From the NCBI RefSeq assembly GCF_014193655.1, contig NZ_JACHZQ010000008.1, positions 62,001 to 126,000 of the forward strand: a stretch of DNA of 64,000 nucleotides. Reading direction: 5' to 3'. This stretch comes from Rhizobium sp. BK313 (lineage in GTDB: Bacteria > Pseudomonadota > Alphaproteobacteria > Rhizobiales > Rhizobiaceae). Every line of letters starts with the position of its first letter. Position 1 is the first letter of the stretch. The notes beneath the pieces were generated by a model that was given only the letters and a program-made list of their open reading frames with translations, was not told where the DNA came from and made no database searches. Both the position numbers and the translations under genes were made by a program. This document shows positions 43,554-50,511 of this stretch, piece by piece.

Positions 43554-45200
43554 ATGACCATTAATCTCAAAAGATTGTCACTGACGTCGGCATTGATTGC
43601 CGGCACTTTCCTCAGCTTCAGCGGCATGGCCGCGGCTGAAGATCGCCCAACCATAAACGTCGCCCTGCAGAGCATGGGGACGGCTGGCTCGCTGGACACG
43701 ACCGACAACAACGGTACCGCCGGCCGCAAATACCAGAACTCCATCTTCGAACAGCTTATCGCGCTCGATCTTTCCGATCCGAACCTCGCCGCCAAGCCCG
43801 GCCTTGCGACGGAATGGAAGTGGATTTCTCCTGAGGTTCTCGAGGTCAAGCTGCGTCAGGGCGTCAAGTTCCACAATGGCGACACGATGACCGCGGACGA
43901 CGTTATCTTCTCGTTCTCGGATGAGCGCTACGGCCTCCTGCCCGAGCAGACCAAGGCCCGCGATGCCGGTCAGGCGACATTCACCCGCGCGGACGGTACC
44001 ACCGGCATCGTGCCCCCGGCCATCACCGCCGCCAGCCGCGCGTCCGAGTGGCCGCTGCTGCAGTCGGTCGAAAAGGTCGACGACTACACCGTGCGCTTCC
44101 ATCTGAAGAAGTCAACGCTCGACACCGAAGCCCGTCTCGCCCGCGTCAACTACGCGGCGATCATTTCCAAGCGCGCCTTCCTGAGTGCAAAGTCCTGGCA
44201 GGATTTCGCGTTGCATCCGATCGCGACCGGTCCCTACAAGGTCGTCAGCGTCGACCAGGGCTCCGCCATCCATCTGGTTGCCAACGACGACTATTGGAAC
44301 GGCAAGCCGCCGATCGCCAAGCTGAACTTCCTCGTCGTTCCGGAAGCCGCGAGCCGCATCAACGGCCTGATGTCCGGCGAATACGATATCGTCAGCGATG
44401 TCGGCCCGGATCAGGTTCCGCTCATCAAGGGATCGCCGGATTTCGACGTCGTCGGCGGCCCGGTCGCCAACATCCGTTTCATCGCGCTCGATGAGAACAA
44501 CGGCCCGCTCAAGAACAAGCTGGTGCGCCAGGCCCTGTCGCATTCGATCGATCGCCAGACGATCGTCGATTCGCTGTGGGGCGGCCTGACCGCCGTTCCC
44601 CAGGGCTTCCAGCACAAGCTCTTCGGCGACCTCTTCGTCGATGATTTCAAATCGCCGGCCTATGACCCCGAACTGGCGAAAAAGCTGCTCGCCGAATCCG
44701 GATACAAGGGCGAGCCGATCACCTATCGCGTCCACAACGACTATTATCCGAACGAGCTCACGGTCGCCCAGTTCGACCTCGACAACCTGCGCAAGATCGG
44801 TTTCAACATCGACTTCTCGGTCGTCGACAACCCGAACGACCCGAGCCCCGACCGCATGATGCAGGATCTCTCCAACACCGCCTACTTCGCCTTCCCGGTC
44901 TCGCTGCTCGCCAATAATTGCCCGAATGGCGTCTACAACACCAAGACCAACCCCAAGATCGGCATGTGGCAGAACGACGAATTCGACAAGCTCTGCAACG
45001 TCCTCAACACCTCGACCGACAAGGCCGAAGTAAAGAAATCCTTCGCCCGCGCCCTTGATATCCTTGAGAATGAGGATCCGGGCCTGATCGTTCTTCACCA
45101 GAACGCCATCCTCTACGGCAAGCGCGCCGACATCCAATGGAAGCCGTCCGCGATGTTCGCCATGGATTTCGCTCCCGGCGCTTTCTCGATCAAGAAGTAG
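43554..45200 (+). CDS. Peptide-type ABC importer substrate-binding protein (family 5)
   Basis: A 548-residue periplasmic protein. The signal spans LKRLSLTSALIAGTFLSFS with cleavage near MAAAEDRP. Family 5 landmarks are GLATEWKWISPEVLEVKLR, QGVKFHNGDTMTADDVIFS, HPIATGPYKVVSVDQG and LSHSIDRQTIVDSLWGG. It is longer than the SBP at 28908 and distinct from it. It stands between the phosphodiesterase and the ATPase genes and is flanked by hairpins, which fits the high SBP dose usual for importers. Confidence 0.92.
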   Translation: MTINLKRLSLTSALIAGTFLSFSGMAAAEDRPTINVALQSMGTAGSLDTTDNNGTAGRKYQNSIFEQLIALDLSDPNLAAKPGLATEWKWISPEVLEVKLRQGVKFHNGDTMTADDVIFSFSDERYGLLPEQTKARDAGQATFTRADGTTGIVPPAITAASRASEWPLLQSVEKVDDYTVRFHLKKSTLDTEARLARVNYAAIISKRAFLSAKSWQDFALHPIATGPYKVVSVDQGSAIHLVANDDYWNGKPPIAKLNFLVVPEAASRINGLMSGEYDIVSDVGPDQVPLIKGSPDFDVVGGPVANIRFIALDENNGPLKNKLVRQALSHSIDRQTIVDSLWGGLTAVPQGFQHKLFGDLFVDDFKSPAYDPELAKKLLAESGYKGEPITYRVHNDYYPNELTVAQFDLDNLRKIGFNIDFSVVDNPNDPSPDRMMQDLSNTAYFAFPVSLLANNCPNGVYNTKTNPKIGMWQNDEFDKLCNVLNTSTDKAEVKKSFARALDILENEDPGLIVLHQNAILYGKRADIQWKPSAMFAMDFAPGAFSIKK

Positions 45201-45212
45201 GTGATCTCGGGC

Positions 45213-45229
45213 GGGGCGCTCGTTGCCCC
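45213..45229 (+). terminator. Hairpin after the SBP gene
   Basis: GGGGC at 45213-45217 pairs with GCCCC at 45225-45229, 13 bp after the SBP stop. There is no T-run. It probably stabilises or partly terminates the SBP message before the small ORF and the ATPases. Confidence 0.45.
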
Positions 45230-45254
45230 ACCCCCTTTCCCGAGGACGTGTTTA

Positions 45255-45506
45255 ATGGCCAGCATTCGAAACTGCGCGCTCCCGATCGATGCCAATGGCG
45301 AGCCTCGGCCGGAATCGGACGTCGCCCTTCCCGAAAATTTGAAGCGGCGCTTTCTGCCTCCAACCGTCGAGCGTCACAAGGACTTCATGCACTCCCTGCC
45401 ATTGTCATCGAGCAACGACGATTATTTCTTCGCCCGTGCTGACGGGACGCCGGCATCGACCCGGATCGCCCGTTCACCGGTCAATGGGTACGAGGATTTC
45501 CCATGA
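45255..45506 (+). CDS. Small protein of unknown function (83 residues)
   Basis: An 83-residue frame of unrecognised family. It begins ATG 45255 (MASIRNCALPIDANGEPRP) and contains LKRRFLPPTVERHKDFMHS and SSNDDYFFARADGTPAST. Composition is hydrophilic, with no signal or membrane segment. Its stop overlaps the OppD-like start by ATGA (45503-45506), and codon use looks like that of its neighbours, so it is probably real. The position between SBP and ATPases of a phosphodiesterase/Opp cluster hints at a role linked to the transported compound. No function can be assigned. Confidence 0.6.
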   Translation: MASIRNCALPIDANGEPRPESDVALPENLKRRFLPPTVERHKDFMHSLPLSSSNDDYFFARADGTPASTRIARSPVNGYEDFP

Positions 45507-46543
45507 CACCCTCCGCAAACCTCATCGAAATCCGCAATCTTTCCGTCGATTTCGAGGGAAAGCGGCAGTTCGTTCGCGCGCTCCACGGCATCGACCTGAC
45601 GCTCAAGCGCGGCGAAGCGCTCGGCATCGTCGGCGAATCCGGATGCGGCAAGTCGATTACCTGGATGGCAGCGCTCGGACTTCTCGGCAGCAATGCCCGC
45701 GTCAGCGGCTCGGCAAAACTCGACGGCCAGGAAATCCTGGGGGCGGGCGACGAGACGCTCAGCAAAATCCGCGGTGGACGCGTCGCCATGATCTTTCAGG
45801 ATCCGTCCAGCTCCCTCAACCCGCTGCACAAGATCGGCTGGCAGCTCGGCGAAGCATTGCGCCTTCATCAGGGATTGACCGGCGACGCCGCGCGCAAGGA
45901 GGCCGAACGGCTGATTGACCGGGTCGGCATCGCAAATGCCCGGCAGCGGCTCGGCGAATATCCGCACGAGTTTTCCGGCGGCATGAACCAGCGCGTGATG
46001 ATCGCCATGGCGCTGGCGGGCAATCCCGACCTGGTCGTCGCCGACGAGCCGACGACGGCGCTCGACGCCACGATCCAGGCGCAAATTCTCGATCTGATCG
46101 ATGACATCAGGCGTGAGCGCGGCATGGCGCTGGTGCTGATATCGCACGATCTCGGCATGGTTTCGGAAATGACCGAACGCGTCGCCGTGATGTATTGCGG
46201 CCGCATCATAGAGGATACTCCGACGGCCGATCTCTTCGACCATCCAGCCCATCCCTATACGCGCGGACTGATCGCGGCCATCCCGTCGTTCGACGGTCCG
46301 CGCCAGCGGCTGGCGGCCATTTCCGGCACGGTGCCGCCGCCCGCCAACCTGCCGCCCGGCTGTACCTTCGCGCCTCGCTGCGCGCTCGCCGATATCGGCT
46401 GCAAGAGGACCGTTCCGCTGATGCGGACGGCGGGCAGCGATCCGCGGCATCGCGCGGCCTGCGAGAAGCTGGACGCCGTTTTGCAGACGGTTACGCCGAT
46501 GCCGATGGCCGCCCAGCCCAGCACTGCGGGAATGATGCAATGA
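45503..46543 (+). CDS. Peptide-type ABC importer ATPase (OppD-like)
   Basis: A 346-residue ATPase. Walker A is GESGCGKSITWMAALGLLG, the signature is FSGGMNQRVMIAMAL, Walker B is LVVADEPTTALDATIQAQ and the switch is LISHDLGMVSEM. Unlike the DppD-like protein at 26366, it has the cysteine-rich C-terminal segment GCTFAPRCALADIGC found in OppD/DppD. The start overlaps the small ORF by ATGA. Confidence 0.93.
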   Translation: MTPSANLIEIRNLSVDFEGKRQFVRALHGIDLTLKRGEALGIVGESGCGKSITWMAALGLLGSNARVSGSAKLDGQEILGAGDETLSKIRGGRVAMIFQDPSSSLNPLHKIGWQLGEALRLHQGLTGDAARKEAERLIDRVGIANARQRLGEYPHEFSGGMNQRVMIAMALAGNPDLVVADEPTTALDATIQAQILDLIDDIRRERGMALVLISHDLGMVSEMTERVAVMYCGRIIEDTPTADLFDHPAHPYTRGLIAAIPSFDGPRQRLAAISGTVPPPANLPPGCTFAPRCALADIGCKRTVPLMRTAGSDPRHRAACEKLDAVLQTVTPMPMAAQPSTAGMMQ

Positions 46544-47535
46544 AGGGCGCACTCTCGGCCCGCAACCTTCGGCGCTACTACACGCTGCGCCAGCGCGGCA
46601 GCCTGTTCTCCACATCGAAGACGTTGAAGGCGGTCGACGGTCTTTCCTTCGAGGTGGCGCCGGGCGAGATGTTCGGCATCGTCGGCGAAAGCGGCAGCGG
46701 CAAATCGACGACCGCGAGACTCCTGCTCGGCCAGATTCCCCCGACATCCGGCGAGGTTTGGTTCGGCGGCGACAAGGTAGGCTCCGTACCTGATGCGAGT
46801 TGGCGGCGCATGCGAAAGCGCATGCAGATGATCTATCAGGATCCGCTCAGCGCGCTTGATCCGCGCATTGCCATTGCCGGGCAGATCGAAGAGCCGCTGA
46901 TCGTGCATTTTCCAGACTTTACGCCCTCCGACAGGCGCAGGCGCGTGGCGCAGGTCATGGCCGATGTCGGCCTGTTGTCGCATCATGGCGATCGCTATCC
47001 GCACGAGCTTTCCGGCGGCCAGCGCCAGCGCGTCATCATTGCCCGCGCGCTTGCCATGGAACCCGAGCTTCTCGTCTGCGACGAACCGGTCTCCGCGCTC
47101 GACGTCTCGGTGCAGGCCCAGGTCCTGAACGTCTTTGCCGATATCCGCGAACGCACCGGCTTTACCGGCGTCTTCATCAGTCACGATCTCAAGGTCATCC
47201 GCCAGGTCGCCGATCGCGTAGGGGTCATGTATCTCGGCCGCATCGTCGAGATGGGGCCGCCGGACGAGGTGTTTCATCGCCCGGCGCATCCCTATACCAA
47301 AGCGCTGGTTTCGGCGGTGCCTAGAACCGGCCGGTCGGCGCGCAGCCGTATCATCCTCGCCGGTGAGCCGCCGAACCCGGTCAACGTGCCGAGCGGCTGT
47401 CCTTTCCATACACGCTGTCCGGAAGCGCGCAGCGGTTGCCGGTCGCTCGTGCCCGAACTCGTGGCGAGCGGTGGCCGCGCCGTCGCATGCCATCTCGTCA
47501 ACAATCCATCCTTTTCCGGCGGGGAGGCAGCCTGA
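46540..47535 (+). CDS. Peptide-type ABC importer ATPase (OppF-like)
   Basis: A 331-residue ATPase. Walker A is GESGSGKSTTARLLLGQIP, the Q-loop is MIYQDPLSALDPRI, the signature is LSGGQRQRVIIARAL and Walker B is LLVCDEPVSALDVSVQAQ. The cysteine-rich tail is GCPFHTRCPEARSGC. ATG 46540 overlaps the OppD-like stop by ATGA, and a longer open frame upstream is antisense to nothing and out of context. With the OppD-like protein it forms the ATPase heterodimer. Confidence 0.92.
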   Translation: MKGALSARNLRRYYTLRQRGSLFSTSKTLKAVDGLSFEVAPGEMFGIVGESGSGKSTTARLLLGQIPPTSGEVWFGGDKVGSVPDASWRRMRKRMQMIYQDPLSALDPRIAIAGQIEEPLIVHFPDFTPSDRRRRVAQVMADVGLLSHHGDRYPHELSGGQRQRVIIARALAMEPELLVCDEPVSALDVSVQAQVLNVFADIRERTGFTGVFISHDLKVIRQVADRVGVMYLGRIVEMGPPDEVFHRPAHPYTKALVSAVPRTGRSARSRIILAGEPPNPVNVPSGCPFHTRCPEARSGCRSLVPELVASGGRAVACHLVNNPSFSGGEAA

Positions 47536-47536
47536 C

Positions 47537-48478
47537 ATGCTGCAATTCGTATTGACACGGTTACTCCGTGCGCTGGTGACGCTCTTCATCATCATCACCT
47601 TTGCGTTCTTCGTCCTTCGCCTTGCCGGCGACCCCGCCTCGCGCTTCTTCGATCCGTCGCAGACGCCGCCGGAAGTCATCGCCGCCTTCCGCAGGCAATG
47701 GGGCCTCGACCAGCCGGTCTGGGTGCAGTTTTACAGATATGTCATTGCCGTGCTGCACGGCGATCTCGGCAATTCCATGCGCGAGAACCGCTCTGCTGTG
47801 GAGACCGTGCTCTCCAAGCTGCCGGCGACGCTTGCGATCATGGTGCCGACGCTGATCATCAAGACGATCCTCGGCATTGCGGCGGGCGTCACCGCGGCGC
47901 TGCACCGGAACTCGTTTTTCGACCGGATGATCATGTCGCTTTCGGTGCTTGGCTTCACCGTTCCGACTTTCGTCCTGGCGCTGGTGCTGGCGCTGATCTT
48001 CGCCGTACAGCTGCGCTGGCTTCCCTCCGGCGGCTATTCGACGATGTCGCACATGATCCTGCCGATCGCCACGCTCAGCATCGCCGGCGCCGCCGTCATC
48101 GCCCGCTACGCGCGCTCGGCGATGATCGAGGTTCTGGGCCGGCCCTTCGTGCGGACGGCTGCGGCCAAGGGCGTGCGTTCCTCAGAGGTCGTGACGCGAC
48201 ATGTGCTGCCGAATGCTGCGGTGCCGATCGTCACCATCTTCGGCTTCATGATGGGCAGCCTGGTCGGCGGCTCGGTCATCGTCGAAACCGTCTTTTCCTG
48301 GCCGGGCATCGGTCGGCTGCTGGTTGCCTCGGTTCAGGCGCGCGATCTTGCCGTGGTGCAGGTGATCCTCCTGCTTATCGGCGCCCTGATGGTCCTTTCA
48401 AATCTTGTCGTCGACCTTCTCTACGGCCTGATCGACCCGCGCATGCGCAGTCGCGGCGGCCGGGCGGAGGCGGCATAG
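47537..48478 (+). CDS. Peptide-type ABC importer permease (OppB-like)
   Basis: A 313-residue permease. The N-terminus FVLTRLLRALVTLFIIITF and the loop DPASRFFDPSQTPPEVIAA are OppB-like. The EAA loop FVRTAAAKGVRSSEVVTRH is followed by VLPNAAVPIVT, and GSVIVETVFSWPGIGRLLV is diagnostic. ATG 47537 lies one base after the previous stop codon. Here the ATPases precede the permeases, the reverse of the Dpp operon at 22.5-30.5 kb. Confidence 0.92.
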   Translation: MLQFVLTRLLRALVTLFIIITFAFFVLRLAGDPASRFFDPSQTPPEVIAAFRRQWGLDQPVWVQFYRYVIAVLHGDLGNSMRENRSAVETVLSKLPATLAIMVPTLIIKTILGIAAGVTAALHRNSFFDRMIMSLSVLGFTVPTFVLALVLALIFAVQLRWLPSGGYSTMSHMILPIATLSIAGAAVIARYARSAMIEVLGRPFVRTAAAKGVRSSEVVTRHVLPNAAVPIVTIFGFMMGSLVGGSVIVETVFSWPGIGRLLVASVQARDLAVVQVILLLIGALMVLSNLVVDLLYGLIDPRMRSRGGRAEAA

Positions 48479-48487
48479 GAGCGACAT

Positions 48488-49384
48488 ATGATCATCGAAC
48501 AAGAGGAAATAGCCGCGAGCGGCAGCGTTATCGAAGATAAGCGGCGTGTCACCGCCTTCTTTCAGGCCTGGCCTCCGGCGGTCATCTTCGCGATCCTCTG
48601 GCTAGTGCTGATGATGCTCATCGCCATTTTCGCGCCGCTGATCACGCCCTACGACTTCATGGCCGTCGACGTGCATGCGCGGCTCACGCCGCCGTTGTTT
48701 TTCGGCGGCAACTTCGCGCATCTGCTCGGCACGGACCAGCTTGGCCGCGATGTGCTTTCGCGCGCCGTCGCCTCGATCCGCATCTCGATCACCATCGCCA
48801 TCTGCGCGACGCTGCTGTCGACGCTGATCGGGCTGGTGCTCGGCTTCACCGCCGCCTATTTCCGCGGCTGGATCGACCAGATCATCCTGACCTTGGTCGA
48901 CGCCCAGCTCGCAATGCCTTTCATGATCATCGCCATCGCGGTGCTTGCCTTCCTCGGCAACTCGCTGGTGATCTTCATCATGTTGCTCGGCCTTAACGGC
49001 TGGGACCAGGTAACGCGCATCGCTCGCGGCCTCGCGATCTCGGCCGATACGCAGGGCTATGCGGCGGCGGCGCGCGATATCGGAGCGTCGCCCTGGCGCA
49101 TCTATCTGCGGCACATCCTGCCCAACATCTCCGCGACCATCGTCGTCGCCATGACGCTGAATATTCCGGGCGTCATTCTGCTGGAATCGAGCCTGTCCTT
49201 TCTGGGCATCGGCCTGCAGCCGCCACAGACGAGTCTCGGCAACATGGTGGGCTACGGGCGGGACTATATCCAGTCGGCGCCGTGGATCATGCTAATGCCG
49301 GCGGCTGTGATCGTTGTCACGACGCTTTCCGTTTCGATCGTCGGCGACTGGCTGCGCGACCGGCTAGATCCCACCCTACGTTGA
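48488..49384 (+). CDS. Peptide-type ABC importer permease (OppC-like)
   Basis: A 298-residue permease. The N-terminal segment AVIFAILWLVLMMLIAIFA is followed by the OppC signature HLLGTDQLGRDVLSRAVAS. The coupling loop is YAAAARDIGASPWRIYLRH, and LSFLGIGLQPPQTSLGNMV near the C-terminus is diagnostic. It is the last gene of the cluster; its stop is followed within 40 bp by the left end of an IS3-type remnant, so any further gene of the operon may have been lost. Confidence 0.92.
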   Translation: MIIEQEEIAASGSVIEDKRRVTAFFQAWPPAVIFAILWLVLMMLIAIFAPLITPYDFMAVDVHARLTPPLFFGGNFAHLLGTDQLGRDVLSRAVASIRISITIAICATLLSTLIGLVLGFTAAYFRGWIDQIILTLVDAQLAMPFMIIAIAVLAFLGNSLVIFIMLLGLNGWDQVTRIARGLAISADTQGYAAAARDIGASPWRIYLRHILPNISATIVVAMTLNIPGVILLESSLSFLGIGLQPPQTSLGNMVGYGRDYIQSAPWIMLMPAAVIVVTTLSVSIVGDWLRDRLDPTLR

Positions 49385-49415
49385 AGGATGAAAGCCTCAT
49401 GCGCCCTTTATTCTT

Positions 49416-49664
49416 CTGAACCGCACCGGGTTTGCCGGAGGCTCCAACTTCTGAGAAAGTGGAGCCGATATGAGCAAGACAACGAAAAAATTCTCGCCTG
49501 AAGTCCGTGACCGGGCCATCCGCATGGTGCTGGACCATGAAGCTGAGCACCCGTCGCGGTGGGCTGCCGTTTCATCTATCGCGGCCAAGATCGGCTACTC
49601 GCGAGCCACCCTGCATGAATGGGTGAAGAAGACCGAGGTCGCCGAACCAGCGATGGCCGCATAA
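49416..49664 (+). mobile_element. IS3-family remnant with truncated orfA (49470-49664)
   Basis: TGAACCGCACCGGGTTTGCC at 49419 resembles the terminal repeat of IS3-family elements. It is followed by a 64-residue OrfA-like protein at 49470-49664 (KKFSPEVRDRAIRMVLDHE, EHPSRWAAVSSIAAKIGYS, LHEWVKKTEV). The C-terminal leucine-zipper part and all of OrfB are missing, so the element is dead. It closes the Opp cluster on the right. Confidence 0.75.
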
Positions 49665-49679
49665 TTTAAACCAAACAGC

Positions 49680-49820
49680 CTAAATCCTCTCGTACCATTC
49701 CGGGCTAAACTCCGGCGGATGCCAATCATTAGCGAACCAGTCGCCGCCCCTTTTGAAGCCCTTCACGCCGAGGTCCGTGGCAATGTCCCAGAGGCTATGG
49801 CCGGCACAGGTAACGGACCT
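49680..49820 (-). pseudogene. Unidentified protein C-terminal fragment
   Basis: On the - strand a frame without obvious start reads GHSLWDIATDLGVKGFKRG, GDWFANDWHPPEFSPEWYE, then RI and a stop at 49680. Its aromatic, protein-like composition differs from shadow frames, and WDIA...LGFKRGGDW recalls some peptidoglycan-peptidase C-termini. It could be the remnant of a gene cut by the adjacent IS. Low confidence. Confidence 0.3.
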
Positions 49821-49879
49821 CTTATGCCTCTGGGTTTCCGTGCGTTTGGAAAATCGTTTCCCGCCGGAGGGCGAGAGCG

Positions 49880-50413
49880 TTATTTGGTGAGGTCCGCGAT
49901 GCGATTAAGCGCACCGGCGAGGCCCTTCAGGGAGACGGCCAGGGCCAGTGGTTGGGCCGGGCTGGCGGCGGAAACGGTGACGTTGAGGGCCTTACCGGCT
50001 CTGAGCTTTGCAATCGTGTCTGCCTCGAAGGTCAGCGGCACGAAGCAGCCTTGCGGCAGGCAGGTGGAGAACGGCAGAGTATTGCCGAGCGCGGTATCGT
50101 CGATCTTCAACTGAGCGCCCAGGGGCAGCGCCAGTCCGAGCGGCAGCACCAGCGTACCCCGGAACTTGCCGTCGGGCGCCTTGCCGATCTCGACCGCCAG
50201 AACGGTCTGCTTCGTCTGGTTGTTGGTTTGGACCTGCCGGACGAGGCAGGACGGAGCATTGGCCTGCATCTGGCACACGACGCCCCAATCGTCGTAGGTC
50301 TCGACCAGCGAGCTGGCGCCGCCCGGCAAGGGAGCGGCGGTCGCGGTGCCGCTGATGAAAGCGAGCGTTGCCGCTAGCAGCGAGGCCTTCGGCAAATAGC
50401 GGGATAAAGTCAT
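49880..50413 (-). CDS. IalB-like (invasion-associated locus B) exported protein
   Basis: A 177-residue protein with a signal peptide (YLPKASLLAATLAFISGTA, cleavage near ATAAPLP). The IalB family pattern is visible: VETYDDWGVVCQMQANAPS with its Cys, CLVRQVQTN, then CLPQGCFVPLTF with a Cys pair. Family members are periplasmic or surface proteins of alphaproteobacteria. AAGGAACC lies before the start. It is downstream of the giant exoprotein gene on the same strand, 98 bp after its stop, so it may be co-transcribed. Confidence 0.85.
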   Translation of the reverse strand: MTLSRYLPKASLLAATLAFISGTATAAPLPGGASSLVETYDDWGVVCQMQANAPSCLVRQVQTNNQTKQTVLAVEIGKAPDGKFRGTLVLPLGLALPLGAQLKIDDTALGNTLPFSTCLPQGCFVPLTFEADTIAKLRAGKALNVTVSAASPAQPLALAVSLKGLAGALNRIADLTK

Positions 50414-50511
50414 TCGAACAGGTTCCTTTCAAATGGTTGGGATGCGACCGCCCGTGCCAGGACGGTTGAGGCCCGCCGAACGGCCAGCGTCCGGCGGCTT
50501 ATGTAGAGTGG

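Noticed and set aside
46255..47679. 474-codon - strand frame opposite the OppD/OppF-like genes
   Set aside because: Shadow of two intact ATPase genes; no family features.
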